A stretch of DNA of 64,000 nucleotides from Tatumella citrea (GCF_002163585.1 NZ_CP015579.1:2232001-2296000), one strand, 5' to 3'. Shown: positions 7,548 to 17,885, counted from the stretch's first letter. Translations and numbers: made by a program. Notes: a model not told the origin generated them from the sequence alone.

Positions 7548-8540
7548 TTAGGATAATGGTCTGCTCTCTCCGATTTTCCATGCAGAAAACCGCGCTGCTA
7601 CAGGTTGTGGATATTGGCTCATGGCATCTGACAGCGCCAGGGGTGGAGTATCCAGCCCTTCATCACCAAGCTCAAAGACACCCCAGTGAATAGGTACCGT
7701 TTCAGGTTGCCCTGCAGCTTCAAACAGCACAACAGCCTCTGCAGGAGACATATGGTGATTTTTCATAAACCACTCAGGGGCATAAGCACCTACCGGTAAT
7801 GCCGCATGGGTAAATGGCCCCAGTTGTTGTGGGATAGCCAACAGGCTACGGGTAAAGCCACTGTCGCCGGAGAACCAGAACCGGAAACGACTATTGCTGA
7901 TAACCCAGCCACACCATAATGAGCGATTCTTGTCGAACAGACTTCGCCGGCTCCAGTGACGGGCAGGCACAGCGTGAATTTCTGCACCGGCGACCATGCC
8001 GCTTTGCCACCAGTCTAAACTCACAACATTACGAGCTCCCAGACTTTTAAACCAGCGCTCCAGCCCCAACGGAACAAAAAACTGCACTGCCGGAAAGGCT
8101 GCAATTATCTGACGAATAGTGGGTTTATCCAGATGATCATAGTGATTATGAGAGATCAATACTGCATCAAGATGCGGCAGTTCACTCACCGTCAGCGGTG
8201 TCGGAGTTTTCCTTTCAGGACCGGCAAATGGCAGCGGCGATGCTCTGCGTGAAAAAACCGGATCAATTAACAGGTAACGACCCGTGATTCTTAACATCAG
8301 TGAGGCATGTCCGAGCCACCACAGACGGTCATCTTCACCGTCAAGTGACAGCGTCGTCACCCACTGTCGGCTGAAGGCAGCATAGCCTTCGGCCGGTGGG
8401 TGCGGAACCCCCTGCTGCTTTCGCATTTTTCTCCATTTTTTCAGGTCGCCCTTCTCTCTGCTATCGGGTTCCGAATTCCGGAATCCGTGCGGATTATGAT
8501 GAGATTTCGCGGGGTCATACCAGGGGTTACGCCATGCCAT
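7548..8540 (-). CDS. Metallo-beta-lactamase-fold hydrolase, NAPE-PLD/RomA-like
   Basis: 330 residues from the ATG at 8540; a TTG one codon earlier is less likely. It belongs to the lactamase_B_2 branch: WWLGHASLMLRITG, IDPVFSRRASP, then the metal motif SHNHYDHLD, GARNVVSLDWW, the FSGDSG aspartate and a late PIHWGVFELGDE histidine. This arrangement is that of N-acyl-phosphatidylethanolamine phospholipase D-like enzymes and of RomA proteins of enterobacteria. The substrate is unknown. There is no signal peptide, so it is probably cytoplasmic or peripheral. It lies 22 bases downstream of yebO on the same strand and is likely co-transcribed with it. This gene is not at this place in E. coli K-12. 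Confidence 0.8.
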   Translation of the reverse strand: MAWRNPWYDPAKSHHNPHGFRNSEPDSREKGDLKKWRKMRKQQGVPHPPAEGYAAFSRQWVTTLSLDGEDDRLWWLGHASLMLRITGRYLLIDPVFSRRASPLPFAGPERKTPTPLTVSELPHLDAVLISHNHYDHLDKPTIRQIIAAFPAVQFFVPLGLERWFKSLGARNVVSLDWWQSGMVAGAEIHAVPARHWSRRSLFDKNRSLWCGWVISNSRFRFWFSGDSGFTRSLLAIPQQLGPFTHAALPVGAYAPEWFMKNHHMSPAEAVVLFEAAGQPETVPIHWGVFELGDEGLDTPPLALSDAMSQYPQPVAARFSAWKIGESRPLS

Positions 8541-8562
8541 CAATCATAAACCTCGTGACAAC

Positions 8563-8859
8563 TTATCTTTCCGGAACAAATTTAAGATAGCCATTCTCTT
8601 CTGGCTCAGCGACCACTGGTGCTTCTTCCGGGACCTCTTCTTCTACAGGTTCCGGCGGCAAATTCAGTTCCAGCAGACGTTTCAGCAATGCATTCTGTTT
8701 TTTCTGCTCACGCAATAATGCTTCGAGCAGATGTACACGGTCATTCGCACGAACACTCGCCCGGTTAATAAAGAACCATATAATCAGGGCAAAAATCACA
8801 GCTACTGCAATTAATGCAGGTAGCATAAACGGCCCCATTCCTAATGAAATATCATTCAT
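8563..8859 (-). CDS. yebO: Small membrane protein YebO
   Basis: 98 residues. One strong N-terminal membrane helix (about 13-32, ending IIWFFINRAS) is followed by a charged coiled-coil-like segment (LLEALLREQKKQNALLKRL) and an acidic, proline-rich tail (PPEPVEEEVPEEAP). This is the layout of E. coli YebO, which shares WFFINRAS and LLEALL-QKRQNALLRRL. The function is unknown. It is divergent from yobH, as in E. coli, but mgrB, which lies between the two in K-12, is not found here. The MBL hydrolase follows after 22 bases. Confidence 0.88.
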   Translation of the reverse strand: MNDISLGMGPFMLPALIAVAVIFALIIWFFINRASVRANDRVHLLEALLREQKKQNALLKRLLELNLPPEPVEEEVPEEAPVVAEPEENGYLKFVPER

Positions 8860-9068
8860 ATACTTGCCTCAACACCCTGAATCACTGAAATAACCCTTAA
8901 AATGTGATTCTACTCCGGGAAACAAAAATGATCATCTGCTGTCAGTTTAGCGGCAACAATTTGGCAAAAATAATTCAGTTATCTCTGATCCTCTTCTGTA
9001 GCGATTTATTGCATTCTGCATTAAACACACAAAACGTTGATTATCGTTAATTTCAGGAGCGAAAACAG
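8860..9068. other. Divergent yebO-yobH intergenic region, no mgrB
   Basis: 209 bases shared by divergent genes. Neither strand encodes an MgrB-like peptide (about 47 residues, with MCDQ and a C-terminal cysteine region). The clear element is the yobH SD (AGGAG, 9 bases before its ATG). Confidence 0.6.
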
Positions 9069-9323
9069 ATGATAGTACGTGTTGTAATCGTGTTAGCTTT
9101 CCTCTGGCTGGCAATGCTGTTGAGTGGCTACGGTGTGCTGACAGGTAGTCATAGAATTGCTGCCGGGCTGGGGTTAAGTTGTCAGTACCTTACTGCAAAA
9201 GGGTTGACGGTTTCGCACTATCTCAGAACAGATAGCGGTGTCATTGGTAAATCCAGTTGCCCGTGGCTGAATAAAAGTGATGGTTTGAATGAAGTGCAGG
9301 CCAATCCACTGGCTGTCAGATAA
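9069..9323 (+). CDS. yobH: Small secreted or membrane-anchored protein YobH
   Basis: 84 residues with an N-terminal hydrophobic segment (about 3-21), then LLSGYGVLTGS, AAGLGLSCQYLTAKG and two more conserved features, YLRTDSG and CPWL-KS. It aligns along its length with E. coli YobH (LLSGYGVLIGS, AAGLGLQCTYLTARG). Two cysteines in the predicted periplasmic part could form a disulphide. The function is unknown. It has a good SD (AGGAG). A terminator with a 10-bp stem separates it from htpX, which is convergent; kdgR and yebQ, present between these genes in K-12, are absent. Confidence 0.87.
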   Translation: MIVRVVIVLAFLWLAMLLSGYGVLTGSHRIAAGLGLSCQYLTAKGLTVSHYLRTDSGVIGKSSCPWLNKSDGLNEVQANPLAVR

Positions 9324-9347
9324 TCCGCCAGCCGGGTGGCTGGCGGA
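9324..9347. terminator. Hairpin terminator between yobH and htpX
   Basis: Perfect 10-bp stem TCCGCCAGCC (9324-9333) and GGCTGGCGGA (9338-9347) with a GGGT loop. It begins right after the yobH stop and ends 9 bases before the htpX stop. Weak T/A flanks; probably serves both converging genes. Confidence 0.7.
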
Positions 9348-9356
9348 ACAAAAGGA

Positions 9357-10238
9357 TTATTTCAGGTAATCACCACGACGTAACGCATCAATACGTTTAT
9401 CTAATGGTGGGTGAGACATAAACAGTTCACTCAGTGATTTCCCTTTACCATTAATACAGAACGCCATCATGTTTCCTGGCTCCTGTGGCTCGTAGCTGGT
9501 TTTCAGACGCTGCAGAGCTGCGATCATTTTTTCACGGCCGACCAGCTTCGCTGACCCGGCATCGGCATGAAACTCCCGATGGCGTGAGAACCACATAGTG
9601 ATAATGCTGGCCAGAATACCGAACACCAGTTCCAGAACCGTTGCCACTGCAAAATAGACCAGTGGATTGCCATTACTGTTCTCTTCTCCGTCACGATCGG
9701 AAGAGAGAAAGCCGGAGGCTATCTGAGCAATAATTCGCGAAATAAAGATCACAAAGGTATTTACGATCCCCTGGATCAGGGTCATGGTCACCATATCACC
9801 ATTCGCAATATGACTTATTTCGTGAGCCAGTACAGCCTCAGCCTCATCACGGTTCATATTTTGCAATAAGCCGGTAGAGACTGCGACCAGTGAAGCATCA
9901 CGACGAGCTCCGGTAGCAAAAGCATTGATATCCGGGGCATGGTAGATAGCCACCTGTGGCATGGCAATGCCAGCCTGACGCGCCTGTTGCGCGATCGTAG
10001 TCATCAGCCAGTTTTCGGTTTCGTTGCGCGGCTGTTCAATAACTTCACCGCCCACTGAACGCAGTGCCATCCATTTCGACATCAGCAACGAGACAAATGC
10101 GCCACCAAAACCAAACAGGCCAGCCATCACCATCAGCCCCTGAACACTCCCTGATCGAATGCCAGTCAGACTCAGGATCAGACCAAACACCAGCATCACT
10201 GCAAGGTTAGTCAGCAAGAAAAGAGCTATACGCATCAT
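9357..10238 (-). CDS. htpX: Membrane zinc metalloprotease HtpX
   Basis: 293 residues, the E. coli length. HtpX is an M48 protease of the inner membrane that works with FtsH in quality control of membrane proteins. Two N-terminal membrane helices (about 4-24 and 34-54) are followed by the zinc motif HEISH (His139, Glu140, His143) in [11 protein letters not shown]. Two hydrophobic segments follow (about 155-175 and 190-215). The third-ligand region [19 protein letters not shown] comes next, and the conserved C-terminal [12 protein letters not shown] lies near the end. E. coli htpX is induced by Cpx and heat shock. A CTTGAA-type -35 element lies upstream here. Confidence 0.97.
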   Translation of the reverse strand: MMRIALFLLTNLAVMLVFGLILSLTGIRSGSVQGLMVMAGLFGFGGAFVSLLMSKWMALRSVGGEVIEQPRNETENWLMTTIAQQARQAGIAMPQVAIYHAPDINAFATGARRDASLVAVSTGLLQNMNRDEAEAVLAHEISHIANGDMVTMTLIQGIVNTFVIFISRIIAQIASGFLSSDRDGEENSNGNPLVYFAVATVLELVFGILASIITMWFSRHREFHADAGSAKLVGREKMIAALQRLKTSYEPQEPGNMMAFCINGKGKSLSELFMSHPPLDKRIDALRRGDYLK

Positions 10239-10282
10239 AGACGTCGGTTATCCTCATTATTAACGCAGGTTTTCTGTCACCT

Positions 10283-10310
10283 ATCCTATGTGCATTACAC
10301 CGGTTTTCAA
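10283..10310 (-). promoter_or_regulatory. Predicted htpX promoter
   Basis: On the minus strand: TTGAAA (10305-10310, preceded by C, giving CTTGAAA as in sigma-32 -35 elements), 16 bases, then TAGGAT (10283-10288). The -10 region is a poor sigma-32 match, so a sigma-70 reading is as likely. It gives a leader of about 40 bases. Confidence 0.45.
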
Positions 10311-10436
10311 GAGAGTAATCGCTCCAGATACCTGAAAAGACATAACTTTACACTATCAGAGACAGTTTTCCGCGCTCCTCAGGCAGTTCCTGACAAAACA
10401 CAGAAGATCTTTGCTGTCTCTGGACGACAGGCAAAA

Positions 10437-10462
10437 AAAAACACCGGAAAACCGGTGTTTTT
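10437..10462 (-). terminator. Intrinsic terminator of proQ-prc
   Basis: ACACCGG and CCGGTGT around AAAA, flanked by A and T runs so the stem extends to about 11 bp. On the minus strand it is followed by a run of 8 or more T. It lies 18 bases after the prc stop. Confidence 0.92.
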
Positions 10463-10479
10463 TCCAGACAAGAAACAGC

Positions 10480-12519
10480 TTATTTAGTGGCCGGTTTTGC
10501 CGGAGTCGCATCTTCCAACTGAGCAAGGTCATTGGCAATATCAACCGTCTCATCCAGGTACGGATCAGGTTCTTTATAATCTTTCGGCAACTGGTCAAGG
10601 CTGGTTAACGGCTTTTTACCTTCAGCCTGGTAACGCGCGTTAATCCGGTCAAGACGTTCTGTATCTTCTTCTTTGTTCTCTTTCTCACGCTCAGCGTAAT
10701 TCAGGGAAACAATATCAATTTTATCTTTCATCGCATCAAAACGTTTAATGTCCTGAAGGATATACTGGAACTCACGATCTTTAGCGATTCGGGCGTTGTG
10801 TTCAGCCAACAGTTCCGGCAGATAAGGTTTAATATCACCGGTTTTCTGATAAGTCGCCGCAGGGATGCTGTCCCATGGCAGTGCATTATCTTCAAACTTC
10901 TCACCAGTTTTAACGGCTTCAACTCCGGTAGGCATCAGAAGATCAGGTGTGACCCCTTTCAACTGGGTACTGCCACCATTGATACGGTAAAACTTCTGAA
11001 TGGTGTACTGAACCGAACCTAATGCCGGCCATTCAGGACGCAGCATCTGGTCATAAATGCGGTTAAGCGAACGGTACTGCTGAACAGTCCCTTTACCAAA
11101 GGTCGGTTCGCCGACAATCAGAGCCCGGCCATAATCCTGCATTGCAGCGGCGAAAATCTCAGAAGCTGAAGCACTGAAACGGTCGACCAGAACCACCAAC
11201 GGTCCCTTATAATACACAATGCCGTCATTATCGCTGTCCTGACGGATTTTACCGGTATTGTCACGCACCTGAACTACAGGGCCGGAAGGAATAAACAATC
11301 CGGAGAGTGATACCGCTTCGGTCAGCGCACCACCGCCATTGGTTCTTAAATCAATAACGATGCTGTCAACATGCTGTTTTTCCAGCTTCTGAAGCTGGAC
11401 TTTCACATCATCTGTCAGACCTACGTAGAAACCAGGAATATCCAGAACACCGACTTTCTCGTTGCCGACATTATGTACAGACATCTGTACAGCACGATCT
11501 TCAAGACGGATTTTCTCACGCGTCAGAGTAATAATGCGAGTTTTACTGCCCTTACCTGCTGGCAGAATTTCCAGCCGGACACGGCTACCTTTCGGGCCTT
11601 TAATTTTCTCAACCACATCATCAAGACGCCAGCCGATAATATCTTCCATCGGTTTACCTGGCTGTCCAACACCTACAATCCGGTCACCCACAGACAGGAG
11701 TTTACTGCGGGCAGCCGGGCCGCCGGCAACCATAGAATTGATGACGACGTAATCATCATCTGACTGCAACACAGCACCAATCCCTTCCAGAGACAGACTC
11801 ATCTCTGTATTAAACTGTTCAGTATTACGTGGTGACAGATAATTAGTGTGTGGATCTATCTGATGAGCAAAGGAGTTCATTGCCAGCTGGAATACATCTT
11901 CGCTATTAGTCTGAGCCAGGCGGCGAATAGCAAAGTTGTAACGTTTGGTCAGCGTATCTCTGATTTCGGCATCGGTTTTACCGGCCAGTTTCAGACTTAA
12001 CTCGTCATATTTGACTTTTGCATCCCACAGGCTGTTCAGCTCTGCGGTAGATGTTGGCCACGGCGCTTTTGAACGGTCAAGGTTGATGGTTTCGTTTGAC
12101 GAAAAATCCATCGGACGTTTCAGAACTTCCAGCGCGTACTGGTAGCGTTCGAAGCGGCGTCTTTGAGAGAGGTTGAACAGGTCATAAAAAACATCCAGTT
12201 TTCCGGTTTTCAGTTCGTCGCCAACCGTTGCTGCCTTACCTGAATACTGAGCAATATCCGATGCCAGTAATACATTATGGTTGTAGTCCAGCATATTCAG
12301 GTAACGGTCAAAAATCTTCTTCGAAAAATCGCTGTTCAGATCAATCTGCCGGTAATGTGATTGTGTAAAACGAGTCGTAACCCGCTCACTGACCGTCACA
12401 TGTTGCGGTTCTTCATGCAGAACAGGAATTTGATCTTCACGGGTAATCGTATCTGCCGCGAAAACCTGACCTGCAATCAGCAGGCCAGCGATAATATTCA
12501 ACTTAAAAAAGGTGTTCAT
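10480..12519 (-). CDS. prc: Periplasmic tail-specific protease Prc (Tsp)
   Basis: Start taken at the ATG 12519 (MNTFFKLN), which begins a signal peptide cut near GQVFA; this gives 679 residues (682 in E. coli). The open frame reaches 12567 with no homology before that ATG. Prc is an S41 serine protease that processes FtsI and degrades MepS with the adaptor NlpI. Present are the N-terminal helical region, a PDZ domain (SLEGIGAVLQ to LEILPAG), and the protease core with the catalytic Ser of DRFSASAS and Lys of PTFGKGT. A C-terminal DUF3340 part ends with KPATK. It follows proQ by 19 bases in one operon, as in E. coli. Confidence 0.97.
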   Translation of the reverse strand: MNTFFKLNIIAGLLIAGQVFAADTITREDQIPVLHEEPQHVTVSERVTTRFTQSHYRQIDLNSDFSKKIFDRYLNMLDYNHNVLLASDIAQYSGKAATVGDELKTGKLDVFYDLFNLSQRRRFERYQYALEVLKRPMDFSSNETINLDRSKAPWPTSTAELNSLWDAKVKYDELSLKLAGKTDAEIRDTLTKRYNFAIRRLAQTNSEDVFQLAMNSFAHQIDPHTNYLSPRNTEQFNTEMSLSLEGIGAVLQSDDDYVVINSMVAGGPAARSKLLSVGDRIVGVGQPGKPMEDIIGWRLDDVVEKIKGPKGSRVRLEILPAGKGSKTRIITLTREKIRLEDRAVQMSVHNVGNEKVGVLDIPGFYVGLTDDVKVQLQKLEKQHVDSIVIDLRTNGGGALTEAVSLSGLFIPSGPVVQVRDNTGKIRQDSDNDGIVYYKGPLVVLVDRFSASASEIFAAAMQDYGRALIVGEPTFGKGTVQQYRSLNRIYDQMLRPEWPALGSVQYTIQKFYRINGGSTQLKGVTPDLLMPTGVEAVKTGEKFEDNALPWDSIPAATYQKTGDIKPYLPELLAEHNARIAKDREFQYILQDIKRFDAMKDKIDIVSLNYAEREKENKEEDTERLDRINARYQAEGKKPLTSLDQLPKDYKEPDPYLDETVDIANDLAQLEDATPAKPATK

Positions 12520-12538
12520 GCCCTGGTCACTCTCCGTT

Positions 12539-13216
12539 TCAGAACTGCAAGTGTTCTGCGCGTACAATCATTGCCATGCCGGATGAAAGCTGAACCCGCA
12601 CACCCTCTTTTGATACTTCCAGGACGGTTGCATCCATTGCATTTTGTCCGGCTTTAACTTTAATCGCCTGACCTGCCTGCAGTACGGAAGTATCTGTCAC
12701 CGGTTTACGGGATTCGACAGCCTGAGGTGCCCGTGGAGCTGCGGTTTTTTTGGCATTTTCACGGGGTTTGCGTGGAGCTTCATCTGAAGCGGCTTTACGA
12801 GGCGCGGGTTTACGCGGTTTGCGTACTTCGGCAGTCTCTTCTCCGGCCTCTGCTTTACGGGCACGCTGTTGGGCTCTGTGCGCCTGTACTCTGGCTTTGG
12901 CTTCTTCCAGTTGCTTACGTGCATGTTCCACATGCTGCTCATCCAGCACACCACACGCATTACCATCAAGATCTACCCTTGTGGCACCGGCTTTAATGCC
13001 GTGCAGGTAACGCCAACTGGAGGTATACAGGCGAAGTGCGGAACGCAACTGGGTTTTACTGATAGCAGAATCCCCCGGCACACGCTCAACGATATCCTGA
13101 AAAATACCAATTTTCAGTGGTTTAGCTTCACCTTCAATGCAAAAACATTGCGGGAATTGCTGTGCCAGAAAGGCGATAACTTCTTTACTGCTATTCAACT
13201 TAGGTTGATTTTCCAT
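12539..13216 (-). CDS. proQ: RNA chaperone ProQ
   Basis: 225 residues (232 in E. coli). ProQ is a FinO-domain RNA-binding protein that matches sRNAs with targets and protects 3' ends; loss affects ProP osmolyte transport in E. coli. The FinO-like domain spans about 1-120 ([49 protein letters not shown]). A basic, alanine/arginine/lysine-rich linker (about 120-170) follows, then a Tudor-like C-terminal domain ([21 protein letters not shown]). It is first in the operon with prc. The linker is somewhat shorter and more degenerate than in E. coli. Confidence 0.97.
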   Translation of the reverse strand: MENQPKLNSSKEVIAFLAQQFPQCFCIEGEAKPLKIGIFQDIVERVPGDSAISKTQLRSALRLYTSSWRYLHGIKAGATRVDLDGNACGVLDEQHVEHARKQLEEAKARVQAHRAQQRARKAEAGEETAEVRKPRKPAPRKAASDEAPRKPRENAKKTAAPRAPQAVESRKPVTDTSVLQAGQAIKVKAGQNAMDATVLEVSKEGVRVQLSSGMAMIVRAEHLQF

Positions 13217-13311
13217 GAAATTTCCTGATTACAACGGTTTTGCCGACCAAAGAAGGCATGAACAGGCGTCATTATAATGACAACGTTGCTAAATGCTATG
13301 CATCCTGTCAA

Positions 13312-13812
13312 TTAGCTGCCGTTCTGTTGCAAAAATCTTTCAATTTCTGTGGCAGACAAGGCGGCAGACAACGTTTCCGTCAGGGTACGCAAGCCTTTTT
13401 CATCTTCGGCATCAAAACGGCCATAGGCAGTACTGTCAATATCCAGCACCCCGATAGTTTGTCCGTTTACCGCCACCGGTAACACAATTTCAGAGTTACT
13501 TGCAGCGTCACAGGCAATGTGTCCGGCAAAAGCATGGACATCGGCCACCCGTTGTACGGCATTTTCCGCGACGGCTGTTCCGCAAACACCTCGCCCGACA
13601 GGAATACGAACACAGGCGATCTTGCCCTGGAACGGCCCCAGCACCAGCGTTTCCGGTTCGCTGAGCAAATAGAAACCAGCCCAGTTAACCTCTGATAACC
13701 GTTCGAACAACAACGCACTGCAGTTGCCCATCAGTGCAAGGAATGAGGTTTCGCCAGAAATCAATGCGCCGAAATCACGGTTAAGCTCATCATAAAATGC
13801 TTGTTTGCTCAT
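13312..13812 (-). CDS. msrC: Free methionine-(R)-sulfoxide reductase MsrC
   Basis: 166 residues, a single GAF domain. The enzyme reduces free L-methionine-(R)-sulfoxide with thioredoxin. The three cysteines characteristic of fRMsr are visible at Cys67 (KIACVRIPVG), Cys77 (GRGVCGTAV) and Cys101 (IACDAASNSEIVLPV), with the GVLDIDS strand following. Length and sequence match E. coli YebR/MsrC, and the position beside proQ and yebS(letA) is conserved. It is divergent from letA with 219 bases between them. Confidence 0.95.
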   Translation of the reverse strand: MSKQAFYDELNRDFGALISGETSFLALMGNCSALLFERLSEVNWAGFYLLSEPETLVLGPFQGKIACVRIPVGRGVCGTAVAENAVQRVADVHAFAGHIACDAASNSEIVLPVAVNGQTIGVLDIDSTAYGRFDAEDEKGLRTLTETLSAALSATEIERFLQQNGS

Positions 13813-14031
13813 ACACCAACCATATACATTAACAAAATATTATCGCCCTCTGTGCCATCCGATAGCACGAAAACATACACAGACATAATGAATCAATAAC
13901 AGAGTTACTATACTCTTAGCAATCTGTTGTCCGGGAAATCTCTTCATTATCGTCGGCAGAAATATAGCAGACATGCGCTGAGATAATTCAGGATTTTATG
14001 CCGCCACACCGGGTAACCATCAAATTTTTTT

Positions 14032-15276
14032 ATGAAAATACTCAAAATCAGGCATCCATTATTACACAGTGACACTCACCGGTGTCCTCAATGCGATATC
14101 ATTTTTTGCCTGTCAGAGGTGAATTCGCACGAAACAGCGTATTGCCCCCGTTGTATGGCTAAAATCCGCAGTGGCCGCGAATGGTCTCTCCTGCGACTGG
14201 TTGTCATTGCCGCTATGATGTTGTGCCTGATGCCTTTGGCTTACAGCCTGCCTTTAATTCGTATTTCTCTGCTGGGCATGACTATCAATGCCAGTCTCAC
14301 CGAAGGTATTTACCAGATTGTCGCTCAGGGCGATGTTCTGACGGCTTCTATGGTGATGTTCGGCGCAATTGGTGCCCCTCTCACTCTTGTTTTGTCGATG
14401 ATTTATCTGGTGGTTGGGCACTGGCTGGGGATGAATCTGCGACCGGTATTACTGATGCTGGACAAGCTTAAAGAGTGGGTAATGCTGGATATTTATCTGG
14501 TTGGCATTGCTGTCGCCGCGATCAAAGTTCAGGATTATGCCTCTCTGGAAGCAGGCTACGGGCTGGTTGCATTTATCTCGCTGACACTGCTCAGCCTGAT
14601 TATGCTGATTAACCTGAACCCGGAATCTTTATGGCAACATTTTTACCCTCAGCCTCCGAGCGCACTGGCCAAAGATAAGATAATCGTCTGCCTGAACTGC
14701 CATTTCAGTGGCGGCGCAGACAGCAAAGGACGCTGTCCGCGCTGCCATACACAGCTATCCCGACGTATGCCGTACAGCCTGCAGAAGACCTGGGCGGCAC
14801 TGATATCTTCCATAGTATTGCTCTTCCCGGCGAACCTGTTGCCCATCTCAGTAATTTATCTGAATGGTGCCCGTCAGCAGGACACTATTTTTTCAGGTAT
14901 TTTATCGCTGGGTTCAGGTAATATCCCCGTCGCGATGGTGGTATTTATCGCCAGTATTCTGGTACCGTTCAGCAAAGTCCTTATCATGCTGTCGTTACTG
15001 CTGAGCATTCATTTTAAATGTGTTCAGGGCCTGAAAACCAGGATTCGCCTGCTACGAGCCATAAAATGGATTGGCCGCTGGTCTATGCTAGATTTGTTTG
15101 TCATTTCGCTGACGATGTCGCTGGTTAACCGTGACCAATTGTTAGCTTTCACCATGGGACCGGCAGCATTTTACTTCGGTTCTGCCGTAATCCTGACGAT
15201 ACTTGCCGCCGAATGGCTGGACAGTCGTTTAATCTGGGATGCATATGCAACAGGAAACGCCGAATATGCCGATTAG
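14032..15276 (+). CDS. letA: Inner-membrane protein LetA (YebS, PqiA family)
   Basis: 414 residues. LetA works with the MCE tunnel LetB in lipid traffic across the envelope. Two zinc-ribbon pairs are visible, CPQC (18-21) with CPRC (38-41), and CLNC with CPRC near residues 222-240. Each precedes a PqiA-type domain of about four membrane helices. The ATG at 14032 is the first usable start, since an in-frame TAA lies at 14014-14016. It is preceded by a run of seven T instead of a Shine-Dalgarno, and the N-terminus is about 13 residues shorter than in E. coli. Its end overlaps letB by 32 bases, so the two are coupled. Confidence 0.92.
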   Translation: MKILKIRHPLLHSDTHRCPQCDIIFCLSEVNSHETAYCPRCMAKIRSGREWSLLRLVVIAAMMLCLMPLAYSLPLIRISLLGMTINASLTEGIYQIVAQGDVLTASMVMFGAIGAPLTLVLSMIYLVVGHWLGMNLRPVLLMLDKLKEWVMLDIYLVGIAVAAIKVQDYASLEAGYGLVAFISLTLLSLIMLINLNPESLWQHFYPQPPSALAKDKIIVCLNCHFSGGADSKGRCPRCHTQLSRRMPYSLQKTWAALISSIVLLFPANLLPISVIYLNGARQQDTIFSGILSLGSGNIPVAMVVFIASILVPFSKVLIMLSLLLSIHFKCVQGLKTRIRLLRAIKWIGRWSMLDLFVISLTMSLVNRDQLLAFTMGPAAFYFGSAVILTILAAEWLDSRLIWDAYATGNAEYAD

Positions 15277-17872
15277 TTCTGCGGTAACAAAAAAGCGCAA
15301 AATCTCCCCGTTCTGGCTGCTGCCACTGGTCGCTTTACTGATCACTGGCTGGTTGCTGTGGCAGAACTACCAGGAACGCGGAACCACTATCACCATCAAT
15401 TTTCAGACTGCAGATGGTATTGTGCCGGGGCGTACACCTATCCGCTATCAGGGCGTGCAGGTGGGGACTGTTGAAGGTATTGTGCTCAGCGACGATTACC
15501 GGACTATTCGTATTAAGGCCAGCATCAAAAGCGATATGAAAGAGGCGCTGCGCGAGAAAACTCAGTTCTGGCTGGTGACCCCACAAGCATCACTGGCCGG
15601 AGTCTCCGGTCTGGACGCTTTGGTGGGAGGTAACTATATCTCGATGATGCCAGGCAGTGGTAAGCCTCAGGAGAATTTTACCGCGCTGGACTCGCAACCC
15701 AAATTTAATACCAACGTTTCCGGTTTAATGTTGCATCTTAATGCCTCAGATCTGGGCTCTCTCTCCACCGGCTCCCTGGTCTATTACCGTAAAATCCCCG
15801 TAGGTAAGGTCTATAATTACAGCGTTAACGGCGACAACCGGGGCGTGGTTATCGATGTACTGATTGAGCGCCGCTACGGTAATCTGGTGAAAAAAGACAG
15901 CCGCTTCTGGAACGTTTCCGGGATAGATGCCAGCATCGGTCTGAATGGCGTTAACGTGCGGATGGATAGCCTGCCTGCATTGATAAATGGTGCCATTGCT
16001 TTTGATTCACCAACCACCAGTCCGGCAGCCACCGCGGACGAGACTTATAACCTTTATCCTAATCTGGCAGAAAGTCACCGTGGTGTGAAAATTTCCCTCG
16101 ATCTCCCTGACGGCAATAATCTGACGGCAGGGTCGACACCGCTGATGTATCAGGGACTGCAGGTAGGTACCCTGACTAAACTGAACCTGGCCGATCCACA
16201 GCATGTCAGTGGTGAACTGACTATAGACCCGTCAGTAACTGACCTGATGCGCAGCCAGACCCGGATTGAATTACGTTCGCCAAAACTCAGTCTGGCGGAC
16301 ACCTCGGTGAGCAGTTTGCTGACCGGTGATACTTTAGTGCTGGTACCGGGAGCCGGTGATCCACAGTCTCACTTTACCGTATACCCATCGACTCAAACCC
16401 TGATGCGTACTCCGGGGACACTGAATGTGCAACTGACTGCTGATGACAGCTACGGCATTACTCCGGGCCAGCCATTGATTCTTAACGGCGTGCCGATTGG
16501 TACAGTTTCAGAGCGCCAGCTGACGGATAGCGGAGTACATTTTATTGTTTCTGTTTCCGGTGCCTATCGCCAGTTTGTTCACGCTGACAGTAAATTTGTC
16601 GCCGATAGCCAGATTCGGGTGAATGTCAGTCTGGACGGTATTCAGATGGTCGGTGCCAGTCCCGGGGAGTGGTTACAGGGCGGCATCCGTTTGTTGCCTG
16701 GCAATAAAGGGCAACCTGGTACCAGCTATCCTTTATATGCTGATGCTAATAAAGCGGCCGAAGGTGTGACCGGTGACAAACCATCCACGACGCTGACGCT
16801 GACAGCTGCCAGCCTGCCGGATATCCAGGCCGGTTCAGTGGTTCTGTATCGCCGTTTCCAGGTGGGTGAAATTGTTGCAGTGACGCCACTCAGAGATAAC
16901 TTCCTGGTGGCAGTGCATATTAACCCTGCATACCGGAATCTGATCACCAAAGACAGCGTGTTCTGGGCCGAAGGGGGTGCACGGGTACAGTTAAATACCA
17001 GTGGTATTACTGTACAGGCTACCCCGTTGAACCGTGCCCTCAAAGGGGCAATTAGTTTTGATAATCTGGACGGAGTCAATCATCAGTCCGGACAGACCCG
17101 TATCCTCTATCCGACCGAAACAGCGGCCCGGGCAATTGGCAGCCAGATTACGTTGCGTACTTATGACGGCAGTAAACTGTCAACCGGCATGCCTATCCGC
17201 TATCTGGGGATCACCATCGGTCAGATTGAGTCATTATCACTGAATGCAGCCAACAACCAGGTACTGGCTAAAGCTGTGCTGTACCCAGAATATGTTAATG
17301 ACTTTGCCCGTTCCGGCAGTCGTTTCTCGGTAATTTCACCTGAAATTTCTCCGACCGGGGTTAATCATCTGGAATCGATTTTACAACCTTATGTGAATGT
17401 TGATCCTGGCAAAGGTTCCGTCACACGCAGTTTTGAACTGCAACAGGCTACCATCACCGATTCCCGCTATCTGAACGGCAGAACATTCTATGTTGATGCG
17501 CCGGAAGCCGGTTCGCTGACCATTGGTACACCGGTGCTGTTCCGTGGTGTTGAGGTCGGTACTGTGACCGGAACATCATTGGGCGCACTGGCCGATCGTG
17601 TTCAGGTGGCTCTGCGTATCAGCCAGCGTTATCAGTATCTGGTCAGAAATAATTCAGTATTCTGGCTGGCCTCCGGCTATACCCTGAATTTCGGTCTGGT
17701 CGGCGGCGTAGTCAAAACCGGAACATTCCAACAGTTTATTCGTGGCGGGATAGAATTTGCCACCCCGCCAACAGTTCCGCTGGCTCCGGAGGCAACCCCG
17801 GAGAAACACTTCCTGTTGCTTAACGAAGCACCGAAAAACTGGCAGCAATGGGGCACCGCCATTTCCCACTGA
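15245..17872 (+). CDS. letB: MCE-domain lipid transport tunnel protein LetB (YebT)
   Basis: About 875 residues (877 in E. coli). LetB spans the periplasm as a stack of seven hexameric MCE rings that forms a hydrophobic tunnel for phospholipids. An N-terminal membrane anchor (about 20-40, after KKRKISPFW) is followed by repeated MCE units recognisable by G-PIRYQGV-VGTV-type signatures (for example [53 protein letters not shown]). I chose the second ATG (15245, MQQETP) because E. coli begins MSQETP and GGGA lies 5 bases upstream; 15239 is possible. It overlaps the end of letA. Confidence 0.95.
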   Translation: MQQETPNMPISSAVTKKRKISPFWLLPLVALLITGWLLWQNYQERGTTITINFQTADGIVPGRTPIRYQGVQVGTVEGIVLSDDYRTIRIKASIKSDMKEALREKTQFWLVTPQASLAGVSGLDALVGGNYISMMPGSGKPQENFTALDSQPKFNTNVSGLMLHLNASDLGSLSTGSLVYYRKIPVGKVYNYSVNGDNRGVVIDVLIERRYGNLVKKDSRFWNVSGIDASIGLNGVNVRMDSLPALINGAIAFDSPTTSPAATADETYNLYPNLAESHRGVKISLDLPDGNNLTAGSTPLMYQGLQVGTLTKLNLADPQHVSGELTIDPSVTDLMRSQTRIELRSPKLSLADTSVSSLLTGDTLVLVPGAGDPQSHFTVYPSTQTLMRTPGTLNVQLTADDSYGITPGQPLILNGVPIGTVSERQLTDSGVHFIVSVSGAYRQFVHADSKFVADSQIRVNVSLDGIQMVGASPGEWLQGGIRLLPGNKGQPGTSYPLYADANKAAEGVTGDKPSTTLTLTAASLPDIQAGSVVLYRRFQVGEIVAVTPLRDNFLVAVHINPAYRNLITKDSVFWAEGGARVQLNTSGITVQATPLNRALKGAISFDNLDGVNHQSGQTRILYPTETAARAIGSQITLRTYDGSKLSTGMPIRYLGITIGQIESLSLNAANNQVLAKAVLYPEYVNDFARSGSRFSVISPEISPTGVNHLESILQPYVNVDPGKGSVTRSFELQQATITDSRYLNGRTFYVDAPEAGSLTIGTPVLFRGVEVGTVTGTSLGALADRVQVALRISQRYQYLVRNNSVFWLASGYTLNFGLVGGVVKTGTFQQFIRGGIEFATPPTVPLAPEATPEKHFLLLNEAPKNWQQWGTAISH

Positions 17873-17885
17873 CATGGCGAACAAG

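Noticed and set aside
11371..11763. 130-codon plus-strand frame inside prc
   Set aside because: It is a shadow of the conserved prc PDZ and protease coding frame, without an SD or homologue known to me.
12520..12567. Extended Prc N-terminus from 12567
   Set aside because: The signal peptide begins at ATG 12519, and the upstream residues would spoil it.
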